From assembly GCF_950295315.1 (NCBI RefSeq), contig NC_080175.1:67864302-67928301 (forward strand): a stretch of DNA of 64,000 nucleotides, written 5' to 3'. Under the pieces are notes generated by a model. That model had not been told where the DNA came from. It saw only the letters and a program-made list of their open reading frames with translations, and did no database searches. This document shows positions 21,843-34,069 of the stretch, piece by piece. The number at the start of each line of letters is the position of its first letter. Position 1 is the stretch's first letter. Source of the DNA: Erinaceus europaeus. Its lineage: Eukaryota > Chordata > Mammalia > Eulipotyphla > Erinaceidae. The position numbers were made by a program, and so were the translations under genes.

Positions 21843-22190
21843 AAGAATGTCCTTTCTTGATCCAGAAATTTCACTGCAAGTACTTTATCCTAAGAGAAAC
21901 AAATAGAGTTCTACAAAGAGATTTAGGGGCAAAATGTATATTGTGTCATTATTTATAATATAAAAATTGGAAATAATCTAAAAATCTAGCAGTGGGGAAA
22001 TATTAAGTGGAAGCACAGAAAAAAATGAATGACATTTAAGTTCTTTCTCCAATATAATTGGATATTCAACTATTCTGACCCACACAAGTGACATCTTTAT
22101 GTAGTCCCACTGACATATGTTAAGTATATTAAATTAGATCAAGTTTATAGACCAGATACATTAGCAAAGAATCAAGTGCATGTTGGGCAG
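21843..22190 (+). mobile_element. Old L1 remnant
   Basis: TTATTTATAATATAAAAATTG and AATAATCTAAAAATC loosely fit an old L1 3' region. Confidence 0.4.
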
Positions 22191-22495
22191 ACAATGCGTC
22201 CTGGAACCCCACCTCCCAGAGCCCTATTCCACTAAGGAAAGGTAGAAACAGGCTGGGCGTCTAGACCAATCTGCCAATAACCATGTCCATCAGAGAAGCA
22301 ATTATCAAAGTCAGACCTTCTACCTTCTGCACTACATAAAGATCTTTGGCCCATACTCCCAGAGAGATAAAGAATAGAAAAGCTTCCAATGGAGGGATGG
22401 GATATGGTGGTGGGAATTATAAGGAATTGTGCCCCTTTTATCCCACAATCTTGTTGATCATTATTAAATCATTAATTAAAAAAGAAATTGAAAAA
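22190..22495 (+). mobile_element. L1-3 end
   Basis: AGAAGCAATTATCAAAGTCAG, GGTGGTGGGAATTATAAGG. Confidence 0.75.
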
Positions 22496-22496
22496 T

Positions 22497-22715
22497 AAGA
22501 AAGCACAAAGCAGAACTTGGTCTGGGTTTTGTGTATTGCACCAAAGTAAAGGACTCTACGGTGTGGGTGGGTATCCAGGTTTTGGAACATGATGGCAGAG
22601 GAAGACCTAGAGGAAGTTGAATTGCTTGTGGACAACTGAGAAATGTTACCCATGTACAAAATACTTTCCTTTACTGTTGACTATAAACCATTAATCCCCA
22701 TGATAAAGGAGAAAA
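22497..22715 (+). mobile_element. L1-3 end (GCACCAAAG type)
   Basis: TGTATTGCACCAAAGTAAAGG and CCATTAATCCCCATGATAAA. Confidence 0.75.
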
Positions 22716-22817
22716 AAAGAGAATCACATGGAAGAAAAATACTCACTGTGAAAAAAATGAGAAGATACTGCTTAGAGAAAAAGTCCTACAATGCAGTGGT
22801 TGGAGCATGCCCCTCCC

Positions 22818-23143
22818 TTTTTTTTCCTCCAGGGTTATTGCTGGACTTGGTGCCTGCACCATGAATCCACCGCTCCTGGAGGCCATTTTTTCCCTCTTTT
22901 GTTGCCCTTGTTGTTGTAGCCTCGTTGTGGTTATTATTATTACCATTGTTGATGCTGTTCGTTGTTGGATAGGACAGAGTGAAATGGAGAGAGGAGGGGA
23001 AAACAGAGAGGGGGAGAGGAAGATAGACACCTGCAGACCTGCTTCACCGCCTGTGAAGCGACTCCCCTGCAGGTGGGGATCCTTATGCCGTCCTTGCACT
23101 TTGCGCCACATGTGCTTAACCCACTGCGCCACCACCCGACCCC
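22818..23143 (-). mobile_element. SINE A with internal deletion
   Basis: Inverted full-length copy, but the box B part (between GCAGGTGGG and GATCCTTATGCC) is deleted. Confidence 0.88.
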
Positions 23144-23149
23144 CGTGCC

Positions 23150-23362
23150 CTTCTTTTATTTTATCTTTTAAGTGTGTATTTTATTTTATTTTGACAAGAG
23201 GGTGAGACAGAGAGGGAGAGAGAGACACAGAGAGACACCTGCAGCACTGCTCCAAAACTAGTCAAGTTTCCCCCCTGCAGGTAGAGACCAGGGGCTTGAA
23301 TCTAGGAATTCAAGCATGGTAATGTGTGGGCTCTACTGGGCAAGATACCACCCTGGCTCCTG
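23150..23362 (-). mobile_element. SINE B
   Basis: CACCTGCAGCACTGCTCC and GGGCTTGAATCTAGGAATTC. Confidence 0.8.
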
Positions 23363-23519
23363 GCCCTTCTATCGAATGCTTGGATAGATATAGAGGTATG
23401 ATTCAAAATTATCAACATACACTATTTCTGACTTCAACACCATGGAGCATTTTACATTAATTTTTGTGCTTTTCCAAATAGATGTGCTAGTTATGTGTTG
23501 CTCTTGCCATTACAAAAAT

Positions 23520-23730
23520 ATACTACCTGGACTGGAGTTGGTGTATTGCATCAAAGTAAAAGACTCTGGGGTGGGGGGGAGAGTACAGGTCCTAGGAAAG
23601 GATGACAGAGGACCTAGTGGAGGTTGTATGTTATGTGGAAAACTGAGAAATGTTATGTATGTACAAACTATTGTACTTACGATGGACTGTCAAACATTAA
23701 TCTTCCAATAAAGGGAAAAAATACACTGAT
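23520..23730 (+). mobile_element. L1-3 end (GCACCAAAG type)
   Basis: GTATTGCATCAAAGTAAAAG, GGATGACAGAGGACCTAGTG, CAAACATTAATCTTCC. 23731-24085 is unique apart from a SINE C scrap at 23774-23825. Confidence 0.8.
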
Positions 23731-24086
23731 CATGGCTTCGATATAGTATGTAATTATGTAAAATGCCTTTTATGCCTGAGGCATCAAAGGTCCTAGGTTC
23801 AATGCCAGCACCATCATAAACCAGAATTTAACTATCAATGCATATACACACTTCAGTAGAAAGAAGTAACAATGTCTTTTCATACTATTTTAGTTATGCA
23901 GAGAAAATATTTCTGTTTCCTGGCACAGTTTTCTCTTAAGTTTTGTGATGGGTCTGTTTTCATTTTATTACCTTATAATTATTATGGATGTAAAACAGTT
24001 TATCATAACCTTAAGTCAAAGTTGGCTATGTGTTTAGACAATTAATTTAGCAGTGGGAAAGTTTTCTTTAAAATAAAAAATTTCAG

Positions 24087-24285
24087 GGGCTCAGGCGGTG
24101 ATACACCTGGTTAATCGCACACATTACAGTGCACAAGGACCTGGGTTCAAGTCCCTGGTCCATGTCTACTGGGAGAAAGCTTCACGAGTGGTGAAGCAGG
24201 ACTTCAGGTGTGTCTCTCTGCCTCTTGCCCTCTCTACCTCCTCTTTCCCCCACAATTTCTCTGTCTCTATCCAATTAAAAAAAAT
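24087..24285 (+). mobile_element. SINE B
   Basis: CAGGCGGTGATACACCTGG, TTCACGAGTGGTGAAGCAGG. A further degraded SINE follows to about 24410. Confidence 0.85.
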
Positions 24286-24439
24286 CCTGCCATGCGTGTG
24301 ACCCAGGTTTAGGCCCAGCCCTCACCACACTGGAGGAAGCTTCAGTGCTGTGGATTCATTCTCTCTGCTCACCTCTCCCCTTCTGTATATGAAAAGTTGG
24401 TTAAGGGGGGAGTGAAACCCTGGCTATGACAAGACAAGA

Positions 24440-24735
24440 CAAAGTCATCCCAACCCTTGTGGGAAAACAATCTGGAGACTCCTTAGAACATTAGAAATGG
24501 ATCTACCCTATGATCTGGCAATTTCCCTCCTAGGGACCTAACCCCCCCCCCCAAAACCACAAAGTCACCTACCCAAAGACATTTGTGGACACTTAAAACC
24601 ATTGCAGCAAAGTTTATAATAGTCCAAACATGGGAACAACCCTGATACTCAAAAACAGAGCAGTGGCTGAGAAAGTTGTGGTGTGTATACACAATGGAAT
24701 ACTACTCAGCTGTAAACATAATGCAATTATAAAGA
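24440..24735 (+). mobile_element. L1 fragment
   Basis: AGAAATGGATCTACCCTATG and ACAATGGAATACTACTCAGC. Confidence 0.8.
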
Positions 24736-24749
24736 GGCTTCCCTTTTTT

Positions 24750-25385
24750 TTTTTTTTTTAGTTTTTATTTATAAAATAGAAACACTGACAAGACCAGGAT
24801 AAGATAAGAGGATAAGAAGGGTACAATTCCACACAATTCCCACCACCAGAACTCCATATCCCATTCCCTCCCTTAATAGCTTTCCTGTTCTTTAACCCCC
24901 TGGTAGAATGAATCCAGGGTCATTGTGGGATGCAGAAGCTTGAAGATCTGGCTTCTGTAATTGCTTCCCCGATGAACATGGGCGTTGACAGGTCAATCCA
25001 TACTCCCAGCCTGTCTCTCTCTTTCCCTGGTGGTGCAGGGATCTGGGGAGAGGGGGCTCCAGGACACATGGTGGGGGCTGTCTTCCCAGGGAAGTCAGGT
25101 TAACATCATATTAGCATCTGGAACCTGGTGGCTGAAAAAAAAAGAGTTAAGATAGAAAGCAGAGCAAATTGTTGACTAATCAAGAACCTAAAGGCAAGAA
25201 TATTGCAGATGAAGATTTGGGGTCTCCGTTTTGGAAAAAGCTAGTAGGTCTATTTTACGTATATTCTAAGGGGCCCATGACCCAACTAGTTTTTGCCTGC
25301 ACCTGACATCTAATGTGCAGGTAACCTAAGTTATTGTCTGGGGGGATGGTGTCATTGTTGAAAAAAGGACCAGAAAGCTGAATCA
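24750..25385 (-). mobile_element. L1-3 end
   Basis: T-run, then inverted L1-3 (ACAATTCCACACAATTCCC, TCTGGCTTCTGTAATTGC) extending into upstream 3'UTR sequence. Confidence 0.82.
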
Positions 25386-25390
25386 GAGAT

Positions 25391-26040
25391 ACAATTCCAC
25401 ACAATTATCACCACCAGAACTCCGTATCCCATCCTCTCCCTGATAGCTTTCCCATTCTTTATCTCTCTGGGAGTATGGACCCAAGGTCATTGTGTGGTGC
25501 AGAAGGTGAAGGGTCTGGCTTCTGTAACTGCTTCCCCGCTGAACATGGGCATTGACAGGTCGATCCATACTCCCAGCCTGTCTCTCTCTTTCCCTAGTTG
25601 GTGGGGGGGCGGTTTCTGGGGAGTTGGAGATCCAGGACATGACACATTGGGGTTGTCTGTCCAGGGCTGTCAGGTTGGCATCATGCTAGCATCTGGAACC
25701 TGGTGGTTGAAAAGAGAGTTACCATATGAAGCCAAACAAGTTGTTGACTAATCATGAATCTAAAGGCTGGAGTATTATAGATGAAGAGATGGGGGGGGGG
25801 TCCTCTGTTTTGTAGATAGCTAGTAGGCATATTTTAGTTATATTCCAAAGGGCCTAATTATGGTAATGTGTATGATACAGCAAATCCTAACAAAGGGATT
25901 TTTCAAAGTTAACCCAATTGCCATATAATATGATTAGAGCAACAACTATCTATTGCCTTCTTAAACCCTAAGACAGCAGGAACCTCCCACTTCCTCTATA
26001 GAGCCTATATTTCCCCAGTCATGGAACCTCTAGAGTGGGG
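25391..26040. mobile_element. L1-3 copy with internal inversion
   Basis: 25391-25850 is minus (ACAATTCCACACAATTATC). About 25860-26040 is plus (ATACAGCAAATCCTAACAAAG, CTAAGACAGCAGGAACCTC), as judged against the 17401 copy, where both parts share one orientation. Confidence 0.7.
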
Positions 26041-26044
26041 CAAC

Positions 26045-27405
26045 AGTTGATTTCAACTGAAGTGATAGGCTATAACTTTGAAGGAATAAAGACATATGAA
26101 ATAAGGAGAGAAATTTTCCCAGCCTGACTGTGACAGAGCAGAGGTTTAGGGTTTTGCTCTGCACCTTCACTGCTCATTCTCTACTCCTAGTTGACATTTT
26201 TGGTTTCCTTCATTCTGAGTACTCCTTGGTTTGTCTATGCACACATCTCCATCCTATTGTGCCCAGAAAGATGTAGGAGGATCCTTCTATGGATGTCCTA
26301 GATGCTATCAGTGTTCTGATTTGTTCCCACTGTATGCCACCCTACACAGCAGAATTTCCCTTTCCTTGCATCAAAAGACCCTCCTTGGAGTGAACTCAGA
26401 GATGGATACACCTGGGCCACATTGAAGAGCAAAAAAGGAAGGAAAATCCAGCTAAGCAGATGGCCTGAAATCACCTTTGTCTGTCTCCATTTTGGTCCAG
26501 ATGTTTGCCTTTGTCAGTCATCAGGAAACAAAACAAAACAAAACAAAAAGCTACTAAAACCAGAGTTTCCTCATGCCTTATTCTGTAAGACACTTACAGT
26601 TTAAACATGTGGAAATAAGGCGCTTTCTGTATAGGTGGATTCTAGAGTTTCTATCTGTAATATAAGGACAAGATGAATGCTAGGATGAATCTTTGGGTAA
26701 AGACAGCTTATCATAGTCAAGTCAGACTTAACTCTGAACCTTACAGATGTGAGCATTTAGGCATTCCAGGTGTTTCCCATGAGGACCAATACAGACTCTG
26801 AGCTAAGCAATCATTGTCAGAGACTGTGAAAGAACTTAGCACTGTTGTGGATTTTGAAAACTCAAAAACCAAGAGGCATTAAATGAGTGAATTAATTGAG
26901 GGTGAGTAGTGCATGTAAACATTTTACTAGGGATTCTAAGAACAGTGGAGGAAAGTTTTGATATTTAGCTATTGGAGAAAAGGGAGTTCCAGACTAGAGG
27001 CTTTTTCAACAAAGAAGAATTTTTGAGGCTGAAGATAAAGAGCTGGAGGGACAGCAGAGAATTTTTCTCTGCCAGAGTTCATTAGTCTTTTGTTGAGAAA
27101 ACATGTCAAAAGAATAAGGTCTGAGTCAAGATAGAAGATCTTCAGGTCCTGGTATTAACTCCAACCCCTACAGATATAGGTGACTGAGTGGAGCCTCAGA
27201 TTCATCTAGAAGGGAGAGAAGAGGACATGGAGCCTCAATTTCCAGAAAAGGACAGTGAAGGCAGGGAAGGGGGCTCAGCACTGTAAACCTGTGACAAACT
27301 TGTGAATCACCTGAAATCTTGTGGTTGTAATGTATCTCATGTCTGCTTAGTTGTACATAGCTTGTACATGTAAGATGATTCCATAGTATTCAATTGGTTT
27401 AATTT
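26045..27405. other. Unique stretch, no gene seen
   Basis: 1.36 kb with only an (AAAAC)n at 26528-26549; no open frame worth calling. Confidence 0.5.
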
Positions 27406-27407
27406 TG

Positions 27408-28069
27408 AAGTTTTTTTTTTAATTATTGAGGGGGTTAAGGCTTTACATTGTAGTCATTGCCACATACATACAATTTCATTATTTACCCAGCCCCCGAAGT
27501 TCTCTTCCACCCCTCCCTCTTTCCCCAGAATCCCTTGCTTAGATGTAATACACCATTCAGTTCACATTTCACTTGGTTTTCTTCCTCTCTGTCCCTAATT
27601 ACTAGGCCCCACTTAGAGATGAGGTCATTCAGCATTCATCTTTCTCTTCTTGGCTTATCTCACTTAACATGATGTCTTCCAGTTTTATCCACGATAATTC
27701 AGAGAAGACAACTTCACTGTTTTGTTTTATTTATTTATTTATTTACTTATTTATTCCCTTTTGTTGCCCTTGTTGTTTTATTATTATAGTTATTATTGAT
27801 GTCATTGTTGGATAGGACAGAGAGAAATGGAGAGAGGAGAGGAAGACAGCAAGGGGGAGAGAAAGAGAGACACCTGCAGACCTGCTTCACTGCCTATGAA
27901 GTAACTCCCCTGCAGGTGGGGAGCCGGGGCTCGAACCTGGATCCTTACACCAGTCCTTGGGTTTCGGGTCAAGTGCGCTTAACCTGCTGCGCTACTGCCT
28001 GACTCCTGACAACTTCACTGCTTTAACAGCTGAAGAGTATTTCGTTGTGTATATATACGTTTTTTTTTT

Positions 28070-28104
<35 letters not shown>

Positions 28105-28320
28105 CACAGTTTTTTTGGCTACACATTTATCGTTGGACATTTGAATTGCTTCCAAGTCTTGGTGATTACAAATTGTGCCACTATGAACATAGGTATACAC
28201 CGATCTCTTCTGACAGGTGTTTTTGTTTCTTTTGGATAAATCTCTAGGAGAGAGATTGCTGGGTCATAGGGTAGGTATATGTCTAATGTTCTGGGGAATC
28301 TCTGGACTATAGAAGATAAA
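27408..28320 (-). mobile_element. L1 3' region, inverted
   Basis: TTAGATGTAATACACCATTC, GGCTTATCTCACTTAACATG and GAATTGCTTCCAAGTC are inverted L1. Split by SINE A at 27720 and a TG/TA microsatellite (28070-28107). Confidence 0.78.
27720..28007 (-). mobile_element. SINE A with target duplication
   Basis: GACAACTTCACTG on both sides (27707-27719, 28008-28020). Confidence 0.95.
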
Positions 28321-28484
28321 TGTCTACACGATTTTGTCTATCTCCTCTGTTAAAATTTTACTAGAATTGATCATATATTCGCTCACAAAATATTCAGTAT
28401 ATATATATACATATATATATATATATTATTAGTCACATTTCTTCATCTTTGCCCCATCTCATCTCAATTTATTCTATTTATTGA

Positions 28485-28668
28485 GTTCTAGTCCTTAATT
28501 TTACTTATTTATTTATCACTTTAGTATAACCACTGAGAACTGACTTTTCAGACTGAGACAAGCAGAGACGGACAGGGAGGAGAAAACCACTCTAGCATGG
28601 AAGGTTTCCACCAGTGCTGTAGGGCTGGGCTCAAATCTGGCTCATGCACTTGGCAAAGAAGCAGGATT
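28485..28668 (-). mobile_element. SINE D remnant
   Basis: CACTCTAGCATGGAAGG and GGGCTCAAATCTGGC. Confidence 0.55.
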
Positions 28669-28674
28669 TAATTT

Positions 28675-28906
28675 TTTCTTTTTTAAAAAAATATTTTTAT
28701 TTATTTGTTTTTATTATTGGATAGAGACAGAGAGAAATTGAGAAGGGAGGGGAAAATAGAAAGAGGGAAAGAGACAGATACCTGCAGCTCTGCTTCATCA
28801 CTCATAAAGCTTTCCCCCTACAGGTGGGGACCAGGAGCTTGAACCCAGATCTTTGTGCACTATAATGTGCGTGCTTAACCAGCTGCACCATTGCCTGGCC
28901 CCCAGA
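28675..28906 (-). mobile_element. SINE B
   Basis: CTGCAGCTCTGCTTCATCAC and GCACCATTGCCTGGCCCC. Confidence 0.88.
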
Positions 28907-29023
28907 CCTCAATTTTTTCCACAGAGCCTTTTCTGACTTCAAATAGTACGGATAATAGATGCTTTTCAAACTCTGAGTGACAGAATATTACTGGAGCCTG
29001 AAATCAAATAAAAAAATTATATC

Positions 29024-29359
29024 CGGGAGCTGGGCGGTAGCGCAGCGGGTTAACCACACTTGGTGCAAAGCGCAAGGACCGACGTAAGGAACCGGGTTCC
29101 AACCCCCAGCTCCCCACCTGCAAGGGGGTCGCTTCGTAGGTGGTGAAGCAGGTCTACAGGTCTCTATCTTTCTCTCTTCCTCTCTGTCTTCCCTTCCTCT
29201 CTCTATTTCTCTCTGTCCTATCCAACAACAATAACTATGACAACAATAACAACTACGACAAGCGCACGACAACAAGGGCAACAAAATGGGAAAAATAGCC
29301 TCCAGTAGCAGTGGATTCGTAGTTCAGGCACCGAGCCCCAGCGATATTGGAGGCAAAAA
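29024..29359 (+). mobile_element. SINE A with 3' extension
   Basis: AAAAAATTATATCC on both sides. Head GGAGCTGGGCGGTAGCGCAG, extension GGCACCGAGCCCCAGCG. Confidence 0.95.
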
Positions 29360-29459
29360 AAAAATTATATCCAACATTTAAAAAGAATGAAATGGAATGG
29401 AAGAAAGCAGAATGTATCATCATGCATGATCAAACATCCCAAGGGGCCACAGTGAGTCC

Positions 29460-29800
29460 GAGTCCTTATTCACATCCTCTCCAACATGTGCTTGGAATTT
29501 TGGTCATTCTTACAAGTATGTAGTCATAGCTCACTGTCATTTCAATTTGTGAGCCCTAAAGACATGCGACATGGAGCAGCTTTGCCCTTGCATGTCTGCC
29601 ATCTGTGTATCTGCTTTGCTGAGAGGTCAACTCAAGCCTTTTGCTTATTATTCAAATGGGTCATTTTTTCCTTCATTATTAAATTTCAAGATTTTTGTAA
29701 ATTTTAGATAACAGTCATTCATCAGATATGCATCTTGCAAATGTTTTCTGCTGTGTCTTTTGCTTGTTTTGATCACGTTGCATCATACCATTGAGCAAGC
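29460..29800 (-). mobile_element. Old inverted L1 remnant
   Basis: ATTCACATCCTCTCCAACATG and TCATCAGATATGCATCTTGC fit an inverted L1. 29801-30265 is unique. Confidence 0.5.
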
Positions 29801-30267
29801 TTCAAGTATGTGTCATTACATGCCAACATCTGTAAATGCTGTCTCAAGTTGACTACTCAGAGCACATCCTTGTACTCAGCCTTGATTTTGACAAACTGGA
29901 TGGGACTACATCGGAATAATATTAGGTTGTGCAGCTACTCTTGGGAACCAGTAATGTCACAAACTCCTTTCAAATGTAGCTTGTCTGAAGGGACTTGAAT
30001 GAGGAAAGTATAGCTTTTTAAAAGAAGGAGACATTTCGCTTATAACCATACATACAATATGGTTTAATTGCAGGTGGGAATGAGCACTGAAGAATAAAAA
30101 CAAAAACTGGGCTCTTGACATAGTTGAAGTTAGAGAAGGAGACAAAAGAAAATATAGTTTGATATAATACTGAGATTTATTAAAACCTGACTCTCCAGCC
30201 CCTGACATGTCCTTTTGGGCACTTTTTATTGAGAAAGATTACAAATACTTCTACTGTAAAAACTATC

Positions 30268-30430
30268 CCATGGGAGCTGGGCAGTGGCATGCTTGGTAGA
30301 CTGTACACATTACCATGTGTGAGGACCTAGGTTCAAGCCCCTGGGTGCCACCTACAGGGAGAGGGTTCACAAGTGGTGGAGCAGTGCTGTAGGTGTGTAT
30401 ACCTCTATCTCTCCCTCTCTCCCTCTACCA
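30268..30430 (+). mobile_element. SINE B
   Basis: GGGCAGTGGCATGCTTGG, GGTTCAAGCCCCTGGG. Confidence 0.8.
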
Positions 30431-30489
30431 AAAACAAAACTACAGGGCTGATATTGGGCCCAGTTCTCACCTGCAAAAAAGTCAATATC

Positions 30490-30665
30490 GTAAAGCTGGG
30501 GAAATAGCATACGATTCTGCAAAAAAAAAAAAAAAAAAAAAAAAAAAGCCTTTCATGCCTGATGTTCCAAAGGTCCCAGGTTCAATCCCCAGAGCTGCAC
30601 AGAGCACTGGCAGGAAGAAGGAGGAAGAGGAAGAGAAGGAGGGGTAGGAGGAGGAGGAGAAGGGG
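30490..30665 (+). mobile_element. SINE C with internal A27 and GGA-rich end
   Basis: GGGGAAATAGCATACGATTC, an A-run at 30521-30547, CAGGTTCAATCCCCAGAGC, then a purine GGA/GAA tract. 30666-30984 is unique. Confidence 0.7.
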
Positions 30666-30982
30666 GGCAGAAAAGAAAAAGGAGAAGTAAAAGAAAATCC
30701 AAGCCATCCCATGATGGTAATAGGATGAGAACTGAAGAAGAAAGATTTCTTCCCAGTCAGGCTATGGCTTGCCACTTACAAGAGATGCACTGTTAGCATA
30801 AATGCTGATAATTTGCAGAAGAGATCATTGCTGTATGACAGACTCCTTCAAATTTAGCTCTAAAGCCCTAACCAAAAGCTGTGGAGTTGAGCAAATGCAA
30901 CTCAATAGCAATTCATATACTATAAAGGAAGTAAGTTACCAGAGAACCCCCCAAGTCTGTTATTGAAGAAACTGAAGTCTGT

Positions 30983-30984
<2 letters not shown>

Positions 30985-31026
<42 letters not shown>
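30985..31026. repeat. (CA)n microsatellite
   Basis: Perfect CA run. Confidence 0.98.
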
Positions 31027-31028
<2 letters not shown>

Positions 31029-31200
31029 TTGTGAGACTCCTTGGCCTCAGGATTCACACTAAGACAGTGGAAACAGACTAAGACAGCACACCTCCCAGAA
31101 AGTGACTTCTTACTGAAACTCAATTCAGTCAACACCAGGAATTCAGAGCTGGGATCCTTGTCTGTTGGCCAGCTCCTATGCTCTGCCTGATATTAAATGT

Positions 31201-31362
31201 TTTTTTTTAAAGATTTTATTCATTCATTAATGAGAAAGATAGGAGGAAAGAGAAAAAGAACCAGACATCACTCTGGTACATCTGCTACCAGGGATCGTTC
31301 TCAGGACCTCCAGCTTGAGAGTCCAATGCTTTATTCACTGTGCCATCTCCTGGACCACCTGT
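31201..31362 (-). mobile_element. SINE D with target duplication
   Basis: TATTAAATGTTTT / TATTAAATATTTT flank it. Body CCAGACATCACTCTGG, GCCATCTCCTGGACCACC. 31363-31940 is unique. Confidence 0.85.
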
Positions 31363-31950
31363 TATTAAATATTTTAAACATCGCATCAAAGTGGGAAAAG
31401 ATATTATATTAATAGTCCTTTGAAAGTATGGTTTGTTTGTGGAGGATGATCATCCTTAGTATAATTGACTCAAAATTGTCTGGAGCTAGAAATCTAGATT
31501 CTAGTAATTCAATAATGAAAAAGCTTGGACTTTTACATGGAATATAAAAAAAGATTATAGTCATGAAAAGAAAACATTTTTCTTACAAGCTTAGGAAGGT
31601 TTAAGCAAGCCACAAGTCCTAATTGTGTTCACAACAAAAGTGAAAGTTAGATGAAACAAAACCTAACAGTGCTTCCAAATGGGAGTAATTCTAGGAAATC
31701 AAGTCTCCAAAGTTTGACCAGGAAGCTTGCAAATATTGAAAAATTGAAAAATGTAAATACTTCACATGCTTACACACACACACTGAGCAAAGCATATCCT
31801 GAAACTTAAACTTACTGTGAAGTAAATAAGGAAGAGAGAAACAAAATAAAAAAATAAAATAAGAAAGAGAACAACGACCTCTGGATGGCTTCACTCGGAT
31901 GTGGAATAATTGACTAAAGCATATGAACTTGCAAGAATCATAAGCAAACT

Positions 31951-31977
31951 TTTTTTTAAAAAATAGGAACAGAGAGG

Positions 31978-32009
<32 letters not shown>

Positions 32010-32115
32010 CTAAAAGAGACCACAGCACTAAAGTTTCCTCAGTGTGGTGGAAGCCAGGATTGAACCTGAGTCACACACAACAAAGCAGTGCACTGAGTGA
32101 GCTATGCTGCTGCCC
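31951..32115 (-). mobile_element. SINE D-like with target duplication
   Basis: AAGCAAACT on both sides; GA-run; GGATTGAACCTGAGTC. 32118-32229 is unique. Confidence 0.75.
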
Positions 32116-32240
32116 TAAGCAAACTGACTCTTAGATTCTGTGACAGCATACTGGCTATTAGAGGGGTTGGGAAGAGGAAAGGTGTGGGCAGGCAGCCGAT
32201 CTCTAATGTAATGACACTGCTCTTTGAAGGTGGGTACAGT

Positions 32241-32662
32241 TCTTCTTCTTCTAGCGTTTGCCCTTCTTCCGTAGCCAGTCAACAGCGTCAGGTTGAGCCT
32301 GATGTAAAGTTTCGAAACCTCCTTTGAATCTGGAGAGGTGGCAGTCGTTGACTATGTGGGTCATAGTCTGTCTGTGGCTGCAGGGGGCAGTTCGGGTCGT
32401 CTTTGGCTCCCCAGCGATGGAACATAGCAGCGCACCGGCCATGGCCTGTTCGATAGCGATTGAGGAGGGCCCAGTCATAACGTGCTAGGTCAAAGCCGGG
32501 TTGACGCTTGCAGGGGTCTGTGATGAGGTGTTTGTTCTTTACCTCAGCTGACTGCCAAATCTGTTTCCAAGAGACTGGAACAGAGAAGTTCAGTGTAGGC
32601 ATAGGGGACCAGATTGGGTGATGAGACGTCAAGCATTGGACAGGGTGGGCGAAGATATCCGC
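32241..32662 (-). mobile_element. Vingi-type LINE, 5'-truncated 3' end (copy 2)
   Basis: This 422-bp minus-strand copy is flanked by the perfect 11-bp duplication GTGGGTACAGT (32230-32240 and 32663-32673). It encodes THADIFAHPVQCLTSHHPIW, the FDLARYDWALLNRYRTGHG part (intact where the 14544 copy has a deletion) and, after a one-base insertion near 32380, HIVNDCHLSRFKGG to the stop. It ends in CTAGAAGAAGAAGAA. The flanking duplication and good preservation suggest recent insertion. Confidence 0.85.
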
Positions 32663-32673
32663 GTGGGTACAGT

Positions 32674-33289
32674 GATCCTTATACAGGCAGAGGATGTATA
32701 TGGACAACTATGCTCCTAACTAGTTTTATACTATTGTAAAGCAACAAAAAGTGTTTTACTGCAAATATAATGAAACCATGAATGGATTCAACATGAACCA
32801 ATGCCAACAGACATTTTCTTCTTCTGATATAGGAACTCTTAGTACCCTGATTGTTCTCAGACTGATCTAGAATATTAAAAGACATTCTGTCAGTTAATCC
32901 AGGCTTTCTCAAGCTTATATCATCCTATTAATGTTTACTCTGGTATTTTTCCTTAAAAAAATACTACACACCTCGGTTTCTTTCTCTCTTTTTTCCTTCC
33001 TTCCTTCTTTTCTTTTCTCATTTCTCTTTCTCCTTTTCTTTTACTGATTATATCTTCAGAAATGGAAGAAAATGAAAAATATTAGAGATCAGTAAAGAAG
33101 AAAAGAAAAAAGGATTTAGAGCTGAGTGTTAGAAAAATAACTCTTTGATGTGTTTTCTATAAGTAAAGAATTGTGGGAGTAGGAAAAATTTCAGATCATG
33201 ATCCTGGAAAACTCAGGAAAAAAAAATCACCTCAAAATACAGCCAGGATTTCTTCAGAAACTCACTAAGCCACAGCCACCAAGTTGTGA
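32674..33289. other. Unique with CT-rich tract
   Basis: TTCC/TTTC tract at 32985-33045. No gene signal. Confidence 0.45.
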
Positions 33290-34065
33290 ATGATGTTATG
33301 ATGCCATCCTGACTTCTCTGGGCAGACAACTTCACCAGTGTGTCCCGGAACCTGCCTCTCTAGAGACCTACCTCACTAGGGAAAGATAGAAATAGGTAGG
33401 GGTAAGAAAAAAAACAAAACAAAATAACAACAACAAAAACCTAGTATAGTCATGGAAAATAACTAAAATAGGCATACTCACTATCTACAAAAAGGAGACA
33501 CCCCCAACTCTTCATCTGAACTATCCAGCCTTTAGGTTCATGATTAGCCAACAATTTGTTTGGCTTTATATGTTAACTCTTTTTTCAGCCACCAGGTTCC
33601 AGATGCTAACATGGAAGTCAACAGGACTTCCTTGGGTAGATGACCCCATCAATGTGTCCTGGAGCTCCAATTCCCCAGAGCCCCACCCCACTAGGGAAAA
33701 AGAGAGGCAGTCTGGGAGTATGGATCAACCTGTCAACGCCCATGTTCAGTGGAGAGGCAATTACAGAAGCCAGACCTCCCACCTTCTGCAGTCCACAATG
33801 ATCCTGGGTCCATATTCCCAAAGGGTTAAAGAATAGGGAAGCTATCAGGGGAGGGGATAGGATACAGAGTTCTGGTGGTGGGAACTGTGTGGAATTGTAC
33901 CCCTCTTATCCTATTGTTTTTGTCAGTGTTTTTATTTTATAAATAAAAATTTAAAAAAAAGAAAGAAGTAGGCTGGGGGTGTGGATCGACCTGCCAATGA
34001 TGCATCTAGTGGAGAAGCAATTACAGAAACCAGACTGTACCCCATAAATAATTTTGATCCGGGGA
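33290..34065 (+). mobile_element. Older L1-3 end split by a younger L1-3 (33395-33960)
   Basis: The outer copy runs to GATAGAAATAGGTAGGGGT (about 33394) and resumes GAAGTAGGCTGGGGGTGTGG (about 33967). The inner copy starts in an A/C-rich stretch, includes AACAATTTGTTTGGC and GTGGTGGGAACTGTGTGG, and ends TTTATAAATAAAAATTT. The flanks AGAAATAGG/AGAAGTAGG look like its duplication. Confidence 0.65.
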
Positions 34066-34069
34066 GTCC

